Below, piece by piece: positions 36,338 to 48,407 of a DNA stretch of 64,000 bases. The position numbers and the translations under genes are program-made. The DNA lies in assembly GCA_016794505.1 (NCBI GenBank), contig JAEUJZ010000020.1, forward strand, positions 209,119 to 273,118, read 5' to 3'. Origin of the DNA: Myxococcales bacterium (lineage in GTDB: Bacteria; Myxococcota_A; Polyangia; Palsa-1104; JAEUJZ01). The notes below the pieces were generated by a model. That model ran no database searches. It saw nothing but the letters and a program-made list of their open reading frames with translations, and was not told where the DNA came from. Position 1 is the first letter of the stretch, and each line of letters begins with the position of its first letter.

Positions 36338-36661
36338 CTATTCTGCCTGCGCACGAGTCAAACGCTCCAGCGAGCTGCTCGCGCTATGCGCCACCGAAGA
36401 ATCTGCGGCGCCGTCTTCCTGCCCGCCTCGTTCAAGCCGTTCTGCGACGGTCTCGGTGGCCAGTGCGGACAGCACGACGTGGTGCGAATCCAGGATGAGG
36501 ATCGAGCGGGTCCGGCGCCCTTGCGTGCCATCGATCAGCCGACCTGCGTTGCGCGCTTCTTCTTTGAAGCGCTTCATCGGGGCCGAGTCTGGACTGATGA
36601 TGGCGACCACCCGCTCAGCGACGACTGCATTGCCGTATCCAACGTTGACTAAGCGCACCAC
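36338..36661 (-). CDS. RemA/DUF370-family protein
   Basis: 107 residues. The conserved half reads [29 protein letters not shown], then [33 protein letters not shown]. This matches RemA, a DNA-binding regulator of extracellular matrix genes in Bacillus. The C-terminal 30 residues are acidic and variable. The position between yicC and gmk is the standard neighbourhood of this family. Confidence 0.88.
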   Translation of the reverse strand: MVRLVNVGYGNAVVAERVVAIISPDSAPMKRFKEEARNAGRLIDGTQGRRTRSILILDSHHVVLSALATETVAERLERGGQEDGAADSSVAHSASSSLERLTRAQAE

Positions 36662-36733
36662 AGCTCCTGGACGAAGCGAGTCCGCTTCGATCCCGCAGCG
36701 GCCCCGTCGATACAGCGAAACAGCGTCCGAACT

Positions 36734-37666
36734 TCACTCGACATTCTGAATCTGCTCGCGCAGTCGCTCTAGCTCGGCCTTGATGGCGACCACGCGGCCC
36801 GCCACGTCCGCCGATTGCGACTTGGATCCGATGGTGTTCACTTCGCGCCCCATCTCTTGCGTGAGAAATTCCAAGTGCCGACCGATGACCCCGTCGGTTT
36901 GGCACAGGCGCTTAAACTCCGCGAAGTGCGTGCGCAGGCGCGTGATTTCTTCGCTGACATCCAGGCGGTCGGCCAGCAGCGCCACTTCCTGAGCCAAGCG
37001 CTGACCGTCGACGGGCGTGCTGCTATCCAACAGGCGCGCGAGGCGCTCGTTCAGCTTTCGCCGCTGCGTGTCCGGGGCGGCTTCCGCGAGTCCCGCCACT
37101 TCATCGATCAGCCGCGTCACGATCTGCAGGCGACGCAACAGATCGGCCGCAAGCGCCGCGCCTTCGCGCTGCCGGCTCGCCAGAAGCTCGCTCGTTGCGT
37201 GCTCTAGGGCCGCTTCCAGCTCGCGAAAGCGGCCCTCGCTGTCGACGGACTCGTCGCCCAGCGACAGCACGCCCGGCTGCGCAGCGACGTACTCGGTCCA
37301 GCCACGTACGTCTAGCGTCCGTTCGGTTCCACCCGGCAGGCTGCGCTGGATCTCAACGAGCGCCTGGCCGTACGCAGCGGCCAGCCCACGGTTGACTTGC
37401 ACCACCGGCCGCGCGCTGGGCTCATCGCCTATCTCGCCCCGTGTCTCGACGCGAATGCTGCCGATCAAGCTGCCGCGGTGGATGCGCTTGCGCAGCGCTT
37501 GCCCCACAAGCTGTTCCAAAAGCGAGTCGTTCCACTGCGGCGGCAAGCGCAGCTTGAGCTCGATGAAGCGGTGATTGAAGCTGCGCAGCTCGACGACGTA
37601 CTTGCGACGGCCCTGCGCGGTCGGAACATCCAGGCTGGCACTGCCGAAGCCGGTCATGCTGCGCAT
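36734..37666 (-). CDS. YicC-family endoribonuclease
   Basis: 310 residues from the ATG at 37666, where the conserved MRSMTGFGSA begins; the longer frame adds an unrelated stretch. Conserved segments include ELRSFNHRFIELKLRLP near 25, RIHRGSLIGSIRVE, LDVSEEITRLRTHFAEF near 230 and LEFLTQEMGREVNTIGSK near 265, the YicC/YloC family end. YicC-type proteins are RNases that take part in small-RNA turnover. It is operon-linked with the remA-like gene and gmk. Confidence 0.92.
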   Translation of the reverse strand: MRSMTGFGSASLDVPTAQGRRKYVVELRSFNHRFIELKLRLPPQWNDSLLEQLVGQALRKRIHRGSLIGSIRVETRGEIGDEPSARPVVQVNRGLAAAYGQALVEIQRSLPGGTERTLDVRGWTEYVAAQPGVLSLGDESVDSEGRFRELEAALEHATSELLASRQREGAALAADLLRRLQIVTRLIDEVAGLAEAAPDTQRRKLNERLARLLDSSTPVDGQRLAQEVALLADRLDVSEEITRLRTHFAEFKRLCQTDGVIGRHLEFLTQEMGREVNTIGSKSQSADVAGRVVAIKAELERLREQIQNVE

Positions 37667-37970
37667 GGTGTCCTGCCTTTTGCTGATCCCAGCGATGAAC
37701 ACGAGCCGCGGCGACTGCAGTGGCGTTTTTGCACGTGAGGCCGGGCCCAGCTCGACCCAACAGACCCACAACCACCAGAGACGAAAAAGAGCGCCATGCC
37801 GCGCGGACTATAGCCGACCCACCCCCCGCCGTTCAATGCGCAGGCGCACGGTCACGGTGCCTCAAGGTCCGGTCTGACCACACGCGGCGGTTTTTTTGAC
37901 CCGTCGCGCGCTCGCCCCCATCCTGCTTGCAGAATCCTCTAACAGCGGAAAAGGGAAGAAGAAATCTCAG

Positions 37971-39311
37971 ATGGCAGCAGCTCAGTTCGTCGTTGAGGGG
38001 GGGTATCCGCTCTCGGGTTCGATCCGGCCGTCGGGCAACAAGAATGCCGCGCTGCCCGTGATCGCTGCCGCGCTGCTCACCGACCAGCCGGTGACCTTGC
38101 ACAACGTGCCGCGGATCCGCGATGTCGAGACGCTGGTTGATCTCGTCCGCTCGGTCGGAGCCGCTGCAACCTGGGACGCAAGCGACGCCAACACGCTGCA
38201 TATTCACGCCAAGAACGTCCGCGCCGCCTCGCTGGATCCCGTGCTGTGCGCCCGCATTCGGGCGTCGATCCTTTTGGCTGCTCCGCTTTTGGCTCGCTGC
38301 GGCGAAGTCGCCCTGCCGCCTCCCGGCGGAGACGTCATCGGCCGCCGCCGCGTCGACACGCACTTTCTGGCCTTTGAGCAGCTTGGCGCCCGCTATGACC
38401 TGGGCGAGCGCTTCGTCTTGCGCGCCAGCACGCTGCATGGTGCTGACATCTTCCTCGACGAGCCGAGCGTCACCGGCACCGAGAATGCGCTGTGCGCCGC
38501 CGCCGCGGCCCAGGGCACGACCATCCTGCGCAACGCCGCTTGCGAGCCCCACGTGCAAGATCTCGTGCGCTTTCTGCAGGTCATCGGCGTGCAGATCGAA
38601 GGGGTCGGCAGCAACCTGCTCACGGTTCACGGCCTGGGCAAAAGCGGGCGCAGCTTTGGCGGAGGCAGCTTTCGCATCGGCCCCGATCACATCGAGATCG
38701 GCAGCTTCATCGGCCTGGCCGCCGTCACGCGATCGGCGCTGCGCGTCAGCGATCTGCGACGGCAGGACATCGACAACCTGCGCGCCATTCGCATGGGCTT
38801 CGACCGCCTGGGCATCCACTGCGGCGTCGAGACCCATGGCGAGACCAGCGACCTCGTCATCGCCGCCGAGCAGTCGCGCAGCATCAAGCCCGACTTGGGC
38901 GGTCAGATTCCCAAGCTGGAAGATCAGCCCTGGCCCGCCTTCCCCGCCGACTTGATGTCGATCGCCATTGTCACCGCCACGCAGTGCGATGGCGTGATCT
39001 TGGTCCACGAAAAGATGTTCGAGTCGCGCATGTTCTTCGTCGACAAGCTGGTCGGCATGGGCGCCCGCATCATCCTGTGCGATCCGCATCGCGCCATCGT
39101 GTACGGTCCGACTCAGCTTCGCGCTGGCACCGTCGAGTCTCCCGACATTCGCGCGGGCATGGCCATGCTGCTTGCCGCCTTGGCCGCCCGTGGCACCAGC
39201 ACCATCAACAACGTCGGTCAGATCGAGCGCGGCTACGAGCGCATCGCCACCCGCCTGCGCAGCCTGGGCGCCCGCATCGAAACCGGACAAGACCGCGCAG
39301 CCAAAAGCTAA
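37971..39311 (+). CDS. murA: UDP-N-acetylglucosamine 1-carboxyvinyltransferase with Asp in place of the active Cys
   Basis: 446 residues from the ATG at 37971, with an AAGGGAAGAAG ribosome site. Substrate-binding Lys in SGNKNA near 22-26, the VDTHF segment, and RAGMAMLLAAL near 390. It transfers enolpyruvate from PEP to UDP-GlcNAc, the first committed peptidoglycan step. The loop that reads GGC-TIG in E. coli (Cys115) reads GGDVIGRRR here, with Asp at about residue 121 (codon 38331-38333). Asp at this position is known to confer fosfomycin resistance in other bacteria while keeping activity. Confidence 0.97.
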   Translation: MAAAQFVVEGGYPLSGSIRPSGNKNAALPVIAAALLTDQPVTLHNVPRIRDVETLVDLVRSVGAAATWDASDANTLHIHAKNVRAASLDPVLCARIRASILLAAPLLARCGEVALPPPGGDVIGRRRVDTHFLAFEQLGARYDLGERFVLRASTLHGADIFLDEPSVTGTENALCAAAAAQGTTILRNAACEPHVQDLVRFLQVIGVQIEGVGSNLLTVHGLGKSGRSFGGGSFRIGPDHIEIGSFIGLAAVTRSALRVSDLRRQDIDNLRAIRMGFDRLGIHCGVETHGETSDLVIAAEQSRSIKPDLGGQIPKLEDQPWPAFPADLMSIAIVTATQCDGVILVHEKMFESRMFFVDKLVGMGARIILCDPHRAIVYGPTQLRAGTVESPDIRAGMAMLLAALAARGTSTINNVGQIERGYERIATRLRSLGARIETGQDRAAKS

Positions 39312-39393
39312 AAAGACCCGATAGAATCTCTAAATCGACAGATCGTTATATTGGTATTTAATTTTGATTTATAACTGACTGCTTATTTTTCAA

Positions 39394-39741
39394 TTAGGCT
39401 GCAGCCAGCGTCACCAGCGAGCCTGCTAACCGCACCGCCTGCTTCACCAAGGAAAGCAGTGCTGCGACGTTTTGTAAGCTAGTGATTAGGTTGCGGATCT
39501 GCTGATTGGCCGCCGTCAAATCAGCATAGATATCGCGCACCACCTGATTGCCATCTTCCAGCGAGGACGCCACGCCACGCCAGTACGCATCGCGGGCCGC
39601 TGCGTGCAGGTTGCGCAAGAGCTGGCGCTCGGCGGGATCGGTGCAGTGCTCATAGATCGCGTCGAAGTTCTCTTCGAGCAGAAAGTACGTCGCCTCGACT
39701 TCGGCCAGATACTTGGCCTGGTTTTCAGCACGCGATGGCAT
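39394..39741 (-). CDS. Small helical protein of unknown function
   Basis: 115 residues, almost entirely helical (KYLAEVEATYFLLEENFDAIYE, then LLSLVKQAVRLAGSLVTLAAA). No signal peptide is clear, and the C-terminal 20 residues are hydrophobic. It is 18 bases downstream of the lipoprotein gene at 39760 and may be its partner. The 80 bases between it and murA are AT-rich with no feature that I can name. Confidence 0.55.
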   Translation of the reverse strand: MPSRAENQAKYLAEVEATYFLLEENFDAIYEHCTDPAERQLLRNLHAAARDAYWRGVASSLEDGNQVVRDIYADLTAANQQIRNLITSLQNVAALLSLVKQAVRLAGSLVTLAAA

Positions 39742-39759
39742 GGCTTCACCCTTTCGTCG

Positions 39760-40785
39760 TCACAGCGTCGGGGTTGCTGTCGGGGTCGGGGTACACGTGG
39801 TGATGTTCACCGAGCGCAAGAGCGGCACCAAGTACTGCGAGATATGCCGCAGATCGATGGCCTGTCCCGCCTCTAAGATGGCGTGCTGGCGTGACAAGAG
39901 CAGCAGAAGCTCGCTCTGTTGTGTATAGCGCGCCTCTTCCTCGGCCAGCAGGCGGCGGCTGCGCTCGTCGAGGACGGCGACCAAGCCATCGCTTAACGCC
40001 TGCTGCTGATCGGCCGGCAGCTTGTCGCGCCCACTGACAAACGCATACGGGTCCCAGTCCAGACCAAAGGCCGACAGGTGGGGCGCAAACAGTGCCGACG
40101 GCGACAGGCTGGCATAGCGGGTCAGAAGCAGCCGCGCCAGCGACTTCTGCCCGTGCAGCGCCGTCTTTTGCACCGATAGGTACACGCTCTTTTCGCGCCG
40201 CCACAGCGTCTGAATGCGATCGAGTGCCTGGCGGATGCGCGTGCTGGCCAGAATCAAGCTGCGATCCTGCGAGATGCGCGTCCGGCGCGGCGGCGGCGGC
40301 TCGCTGGGCTGGGCCGCGGGCGGGCTGGTCTGCAGATCGTCTTCGGGACAGCTCGATCCGGGCGACGCATCGGGCAGGTGCTCATAGCGATCGATGTCGA
40401 GCATCAGCTCGTCATAGATCGGCGCTGCTTCGTCGCCGTATTCAAACTGGGCCAGCGCCGTAAAGCGGTCGTACAGCAGCACAAGCTTGCGCAGCATCAG
40501 CACACGCAAGCGCAGCCCGCGCTGCACTGCGCGAATGCTGCACAGCGCCTGCGGCGACATGGCTTCGCGTCCCGACAGCTTCGACTGCAGCGCCTGCCCC
40601 TCGACATAGGTCGAGAGAGAGCGGCGCGTACCCTCCAGTGAATCGATCATCGCGCGGGCCGTCAGCTGACCTTCGCCCGACAGCCGCACCGCGCTGCCGG
40701 TGTTAATCGTCGTGCAGCCCGAAAGCAACCACACCCAAAGCAGGCTCGTTGCCACGAGCATCGCGCGCAGGATCGAGCGCATCAT
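39760..40785 (-). CDS. Helical lipoprotein of unknown function
   Basis: 341 residues. A signal peptide ends in LLSGC (Cys at residue 24), a good lipobox. The rest is mostly helical with a Pro-rich segment near 150-165 and a Thr/Pro-rich end (CTPTPTATPTL). It overlaps the DUF503 gene stop by four bases, so it is the tail of the infB operon in this genome, where rbfA is often found. Function unknown. Confidence 0.65.
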   Translation of the reverse strand: MMRSILRAMLVATSLLWVWLLSGCTTINTGSAVRLSGEGQLTARAMIDSLEGTRRSLSTYVEGQALQSKLSGREAMSPQALCSIRAVQRGLRLRVLMLRKLVLLYDRFTALAQFEYGDEAAPIYDELMLDIDRYEHLPDASPGSSCPEDDLQTSPPAAQPSEPPPPRRTRISQDRSLILASTRIRQALDRIQTLWRREKSVYLSVQKTALHGQKSLARLLLTRYASLSPSALFAPHLSAFGLDWDPYAFVSGRDKLPADQQQALSDGLVAVLDERSRRLLAEEEARYTQQSELLLLLSRQHAILEAGQAIDLRHISQYLVPLLRSVNITTCTPTPTATPTL

Positions 40786-41306
40786 CCATCGCCTCGCTTG
40801 CTGGGACCCTGGGGCACCGGACTGCCGTCGCGGTCTTTCTCCAGCGTATGCGAGGAATCGGCAAGCTGCGGCGAGTCCCAGGGATAGGCCTCGCGATGGT
40901 CGGCCGGCAGCGTCGGTGCCTTGGGTCGCACCAAGATCGGCCCCGGCTTGGGGGGCGAGGGCTCGTCGGTCTCCCAGTGCGGATAGTCGCCGACCGAGCT
41001 TCCTTCCAGCGCGCCTTCGCCATAGTCGATGTAGTCCTGCTCATCGTCGATGAGCTTGCCGATGGCCAAGTCATCGATGAAGGTCAGGATCTTTTGCACC
41101 ATCGACTGCGTGAAGCCACGCTCGTTGCTGACGACGGCAAAGCCAAGCTGCGCCGCTTGCCAGCTGTCAGGATCTCCGACCTCGGCGATGGCGCAGTTGA
41201 ACTTCTGCGTGACGCGATCTTTGATGCGCCGCAGCACTGACCGCTTGTCTTTTAGGGACTGACTCTCCTCGATGAGGAGGCTGACACGACAGACGCCGAC
41301 AACCAT
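40782..41306 (-). CDS. DUF503 (YlxP-like) protein with Pro-rich tail
   Basis: 174 residues. The first 90 are the family: VVGVCRVSLLIEESQSLKDKRSVLRRIKDRV, then AIAEVGDPDSWQAAQLGFAVVSNE. The family is usually about 95 residues; here a Pro/Asp-rich tail of about 85 residues follows. It lies 36 bases after infB, the normal neighbourhood of the family. Function not established. Confidence 0.87.
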   Translation of the reverse strand: MVVGVCRVSLLIEESQSLKDKRSVLRRIKDRVTQKFNCAIAEVGDPDSWQAAQLGFAVVSNERGFTQSMVQKILTFIDDLAIGKLIDDEQDYIDYGEGALEGSSVGDYPHWETDEPSPPKPGPILVRPKAPTLPADHREAYPWDSPQLADSSHTLEKDRDGSPVPQGPSKRGDG

Positions 41307-41342
41307 GGGTGGGGTGGGCTGTTCTGACGGAACAGCGACGGG

Positions 41343-44539
<3,197 letters not shown>

Positions 44540-44543
<4 letters not shown>

Positions 44544-44890
44544 GAATTGTCCCGCTTGAGTTGGTGTTGCATACCATGGGCGGCGGGTGCCGTCATTGCT
44601 TCTTGCAAAAGGTCTGGGCTTACCTGCAGGTTCCGACGCAGCGCACGCTGAAATCCGCCGCGCAGCGCCGCGCTAAGACAGCTTCGCTGCGGATGTACAT
44701 ACACACCGCGGCCGGGCTTTCGACGATCTGGGTCGGCGCAAAGCTGCCCGGCCGAGTCGATCACCGCACGCAGCAGCGACGCTTGATCGACAACAGCCCG
44801 ACAGCCAGCGCAGGTGCGCCGCGGCACGTGCTGAGAGCGGCCCTTTGGGACCGTGGATGTCGTCGGTGTATGGGGCAGAGTTTTCTGCAT
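44540..44890 (-). CDS. YlxR-family (DUF448) RNA-binding protein
   Basis: 116 residues. The conserved core [19 protein letters not shown] is followed by [12 protein letters not shown] and [16 protein letters not shown], the family pattern. YlxR-type proteins lie between nusA and infB and are reported to affect RNase P or transcription. The ATGA overlap with infB is as expected. Confidence 0.9.
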
Positions 44891-44927
44891 GCAGTCGTCC
44901 TGTGGCCGATGCGAGCCGAGGCCTGGC

Positions 44928-46571
44928 TTAGCGACTCCGAGACAGCAAGCGTCGCACCTGCCGCTTCAGCTCACGCGCTTCGTCCAGCGTCAGATCGGCG
45001 GCATCCGCCAAGCGCTCTTCGTCTTCTTCGTCCATCGCCGAAAGCGAGCTGTAACCGGCCTCTTTCAGACGCTGGGCCACATCTGGATCCAGGCCCGCCA
45101 GGGGGTTTGCTGCGCCGCGCGCTGGCGCCGCTGCACGCGGGGGAACCGGTGCCGGAGCCGGCGCTGGAGCCGCTGCGCGAACCGCAGGCTTGGGCTCCGC
45201 TGCTGGGGCCGGCGTCGGGGCCATCACCGGCAGGGGCTCATCGCCGCGCTTGCGTCGCTCTTCGTTGACAAACTGCAGCGCCGCTTCCTTCAGGCGCTGC
45301 GCACCGGCTTCGCCACCGACGCCAGGAACATTCTTGAGCTCGTCGATTCGCGCCTCGGCCACGTCCTGCGCCGATCGCCAGCCCAGCTTAAACAGTGTGC
45401 TCGACAGCTCTTCCGACGAGCCAGGAAGCTCGGCCAGAACGCGGCGCTCGATCTGCTCTAGCTCGCGGACTTTGCTCTCGGCGTGAATGTCGATGCGCCA
45501 GCCGGTTAGCTGGGAAGCCAAGCGCACATTCTGGCCCTTCTTGCCGATCGCCAGGCTGAGCTTGTCGTCGGGGACGATCAGCTCCATCGTGTGGTTTTCG
45601 GCATCGATGACCACGCGCGAGACCTCGGCCGGCGCGATCGCGTTGCAGACAAAGCGGGCTGGATCGTCGCTGTAGGGGACGATGTCGATCTTCTCGCCGC
45701 GCAGCTCTTGCACCACGGCCTGCACGCGCGAGCCTTTGATACCGACGCAAGCGCCCACCGGATCGACGTCGCGATCGCGCGAGCTGACGGCGATCTTGCT
45801 GCGCGAGCCGGGCTCACGCGCTGACGACTCGATGCGCACGATCTTTTCGTAGATCTCAGAGACTTCCTGCTCGAACAGCTTCTCAAGCAGGCCCTTGTGG
45901 GCGCGCGAAAGGACGATCTGCGGACCGCGGGCGTTCTTTTCGATGTCGACGACAAATGCGACCAAGCGATCGCCGACGCGATAGTTTTCGCGCTGGACTT
46001 GCTCGCGCACCGGCAGGATGGCTTCGGTTTTGCCGAGGTCGACGATGATGTTGCCGCGCTCGAAGCGACGGACGATGCCAGTGATCAGCTCACCCTTGCG
46101 GTCGCGGTATTCATTGAATGTGTTGTCGCGCTCGGCCTCGCGGATGCGCTGAATGATGACCTGCTTGGCGGTCTGCGCCGCGATGCGGCCAAAGCGCTTG
46201 ACGGTGTCGTGCAGGTCCAAAAGGTCGCCGTACTTCGACTCTTGCTCTGATGCGCGATCGGCGTCCCCTTCCGCGTAAAAGATCTGAAACAAAAGCTCAT
46301 CGCCGACTTCGGCGCGCAGGCCCTGGCGCGCTGCATCATCGCGTGGGATGTCACGCCCTTTGACACCGGCCTGCTCGGTGACGATGCAGACCTGAAAAAG
46401 GTCGACTTGGCCCGTCTCCTCGTTGAACTGCGCCTCTAGCTCTCGTTCGAGACCGAAGACCTTTTTGGCCGCGGTCAAGATGGCCTGCTCAAGGGCCTGG
46501 GTGAGGACCTTTTTATCGATCCCCTTATCCTTGCCAACCTGTTCGAGCACCATCGCGAGGTTCGGTTGCAT
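44928..46571 (-). CDS. nusA: Transcription termination/antitermination factor NusA
   Basis: 547 residues from the ATG at 46571, with a GGAAGAAG site. The N-domain has [14 protein letters not shown], followed by S1 ([22 protein letters not shown]), KH domains ([21 protein letters not shown] and [20 protein letters not shown]) and a C-terminal helix-hairpin segment. An Ala/Pro linker near 455-490 separates an extra C-terminal helical repeat. NusA binds RNA polymerase and nascent RNA. Confidence 0.97.
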   Translation of the reverse strand: MQPNLAMVLEQVGKDKGIDKKVLTQALEQAILTAAKKVFGLERELEAQFNEETGQVDLFQVCIVTEQAGVKGRDIPRDDAARQGLRAEVGDELLFQIFYAEGDADRASEQESKYGDLLDLHDTVKRFGRIAAQTAKQVIIQRIREAERDNTFNEYRDRKGELITGIVRRFERGNIIVDLGKTEAILPVREQVQRENYRVGDRLVAFVVDIEKNARGPQIVLSRAHKGLLEKLFEQEVSEIYEKIVRIESSAREPGSRSKIAVSSRDRDVDPVGACVGIKGSRVQAVVQELRGEKIDIVPYSDDPARFVCNAIAPAEVSRVVIDAENHTMELIVPDDKLSLAIGKKGQNVRLASQLTGWRIDIHAESKVRELEQIERRVLAELPGSSEELSSTLFKLGWRSAQDVAEARIDELKNVPGVGGEAGAQRLKEAALQFVNEERRKRGDEPLPVMAPTPAPAAEPKPAVRAAAPAPAPAPVPPRAAAPARGAANPLAGLDPDVAQRLKEAGYSSLSAMDEEDEERLADAADLTLDEARELKRQVRRLLSRSR

Positions 46572-46600
46572 CGCTTCTTCCTTTTCCGTTCCCAATCCCT

Positions 46601-47134
46601 TCAGGCGTTGAAGGCAAAGAGCAGGTTTGCTTTTTCCATTTCGGCAGTGTGAAGCGCGACCTTGCCGACGCCATCGGCTTGCATATGGACCAGCTCACCG
46701 TCGACGGCTTCGATGACTCCAGAGAACATCCGCCGCGGTCCGACCTTGCTGTCAGGCGGTGGAGCAGCGACCGAGCCAAGGCTGGACTTCGTTGCGTCGG
46801 GTCGCATGCGCACCTTGGCGCGCTGACCGATGAAGCGCAGGAAGTCGACGCCGCGCTTGAGCGGTCGGTCCACCCCTGGCGAGCTGATTTCAAGCTGATA
46901 GCGACCCGGCACCGCGTCGTGGACATCCAGAAGCGCAGACACCTCGCGCGAGACGCGGACGCAGTCGCTGTGCGAGACATGCCCTTGCCCGATAGGGCGG
47001 TCGATGGTGATGCGCAGCACCGCCCCCCCTTTGCCGGCCCCACGACTCCACGAAAGGTCGACATACTCATAGCCCTGGCCTTCCACCGCCGGACGGATGA
47101 GTTGTTCGAGGGCTTGTAGCTCCGTGGGTTTCAT
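46601..47134 (-). CDS. rimP: Ribosome maturation factor RimP
   Basis: 177 residues from the ATG at 47134. The family segments are [18 protein letters not shown] near the start, [23 protein letters not shown] and [15 protein letters not shown], typical of RimP, which acts in 30S subunit assembly. It is the first gene of the rimP-nusA operon and sits 60 bases after a leader terminator. Confidence 0.95.
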   Translation of the reverse strand: MKPTELQALEQLIRPAVEGQGYEYVDLSWSRGAGKGGAVLRITIDRPIGQGHVSHSDCVRVSREVSALLDVHDAVPGRYQLEISSPGVDRPLKRGVDFLRFIGQRAKVRMRPDATKSSLGSVAAPPPDSKVGPRRMFSGVIEAVDGELVHMQADGVGKVALHTAEMEKANLLFAFNA

Positions 47135-47190
47135 GTCTACGTTCGCTGCGTCTTTTCCGGGTTCGTCTTCAGTTGTCCAACCGTTAGCCC

Positions 47191-47222
47191 AAAAAAAAAG
47201 TGGGACCGGGAGGGCCCACTTT
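47191..47222 (-). terminator. Intrinsic terminator in the rimP leader (possible attenuator)
   Basis: On the minus strand, AAAGTGGG and CCCACTTT form an 8-bp stem (47197-47204 with 47215-47222) around a 10-base loop, followed by a run of nine T. Just upstream, CCACT can pair with AGTGG of the same stem (47224-47228 with 47216-47220), an alternative fold that would block it. Confidence 0.7.
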
Positions 47223-47251
47223 GAGTGGCTTCCTACCAAATGTAATGTCGC

Positions 47252-47281
47252 CTAATACCATCTTCTCGGCACGATAGGCAA
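47252..47281 (-). promoter_or_regulatory. Candidate promoter of the rimP-nusA-infB operon
   Basis: On the minus strand, TTGCCT and TATTAG are separated by 18 bases. A transcript starting near 47245 would have about 110 bases before rimP and would run straight into the hairpin at 47191-47222. Confidence 0.45.
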
Positions 47282-47648
47282 GAGATTCCTGAGGCCCCAC
47301 CCGAGGACTAAGCGGCCCTTGGCGCACATAAAAACGCGGCCTTCAGCGTCGGGAAATAAGGCTTGGTTGTTGCCCCTTTTTCACCGACTCGCAGGGTCCC
47401 AGCCCGATCCGGTCCAGCCGGTCCGAGAACCCGGCTTCCCATTGCCTGTGGGGATTCGCGTTGCGCGGAATGGGCGGGACGCGCTAACAACGCGGGCCAT
47501 GAAGCGCGACAACGCTCTGCGTCATAGCAATCGAGTGCAGGCAAGCCTGCGGCTCGCGAAGGGCTGGCGCAAATGCTGCGCCTTGTCCGCCTTATGTCGC
47601 GGTAGGCGGCCAGCCGTACGCATGCTGGGGCGCAGCGGGGGCTAAGAC
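47282..47648. other. Intergenic stretch without a supported gene
   Basis: About 365 bases between the rimP promoter and the gene at 47649. The open frames here have poor composition and no ribosome site. No tRNA cloverleaf or repeat is evident. Confidence 0.5.
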
Positions 47649-48407
47649 ATGGCTTGTTCAACTTGTAAGACCGGCTGCGCCACCGACGAAGGCGGCTGCG
47701 GTCCGCGAAAGGCGCAGCAAAAGGCGCGGCTCGACGCGCTGATCGCCCAAAAATACCCGCAGATGCGCTGGGGTCAGCCCGAGGTTCACGATCTGGACGA
47801 AGCAGGGGTTGGTCCCGCCGAGATTCTGACGCTGGCGCACGAGCTATCGACGGTGAACAAGACGCCCTGCTATATCGTGCCCGGCGGTGAAGACGATCTA
47901 TGCCACTTCATATATGTCCTGTGTCTGGGGCGCGAGCCGTCGCTGATTGAGCTGCGCGATGAAGCCCAACGTGGAAAGCGACCGTCGCTGTGGTTGGAAA
48001 GCGAGCACCTGCGCGAGCGCTATCTGCGCCTGTGCCTGTCGTCACTGACCCGCGCCGCCTGCGTGCAGGAAGTCGCGCTAGAGCTAGACCTGGACAGCGA
48101 CATGACCCCCGACGCTGTCGAGCCACTGGCCCAGCTTCGCGAGGTACCGATGCCCGGTGTCTTTACGCCGGCCCTGCTCAAGCGGCTGCAGCGCACCGTC
48201 GATCTTCTGCAGGCGCACGACATCGAACACGTGGATATGGGGCTGCTGGATGTCGACGCCACGGCCTTTGGCCTGCATCCCGGCGAATATCCCGATCGCT
48301 TCGGCGTACCTCCGTCGCTGTTGAACTATTTTTTCTATGCTCAGCCGGTTCAGATGACGACGGTAAGCTGGCTGCCCACCGATGTGCGGCGCAGCGCCCA
48401 AAGCTGA
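47649..48407 (+). CDS. Uncharacterised protein with Cys-rich N-terminus
   Basis: 252 residues. It begins with four Cys in MACSTCKTGCATDEGGCG, suggesting metal binding. The rest is a folded domain with DEAGVGPAEILTLAHELST and HFIYVLCLGREPSLIELRDEAQ but no motif that I recognise. Its 3' end overlaps the convergent ATPase gene by 58 bases. Confidence 0.65.
   Translation: MACSTCKTGCATDEGGCGPRKAQQKARLDALIAQKYPQMRWGQPEVHDLDEAGVGPAEILTLAHELSTVNKTPCYIVPGGEDDLCHFIYVLCLGREPSLIELRDEAQRGKRPSLWLESEHLRERYLRLCLSSLTRAACVQEVALELDLDSDMTPDAVEPLAQLREVPMPGVFTPALLKRLQRTVDLLQAHDIEHVDMGLLDVDATAFGLHPGEYPDRFGVPPSLLNYFFYAQPVQMTTVSWLPTDVRRSAQS

Noticed and set aside
47308..47661. Minus-strand ORF of 117 residues upstream of the rimP promoter
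   Set aside because: Cys/Arg/Ala-rich composition typical of a shadow frame, and no ribosome site.
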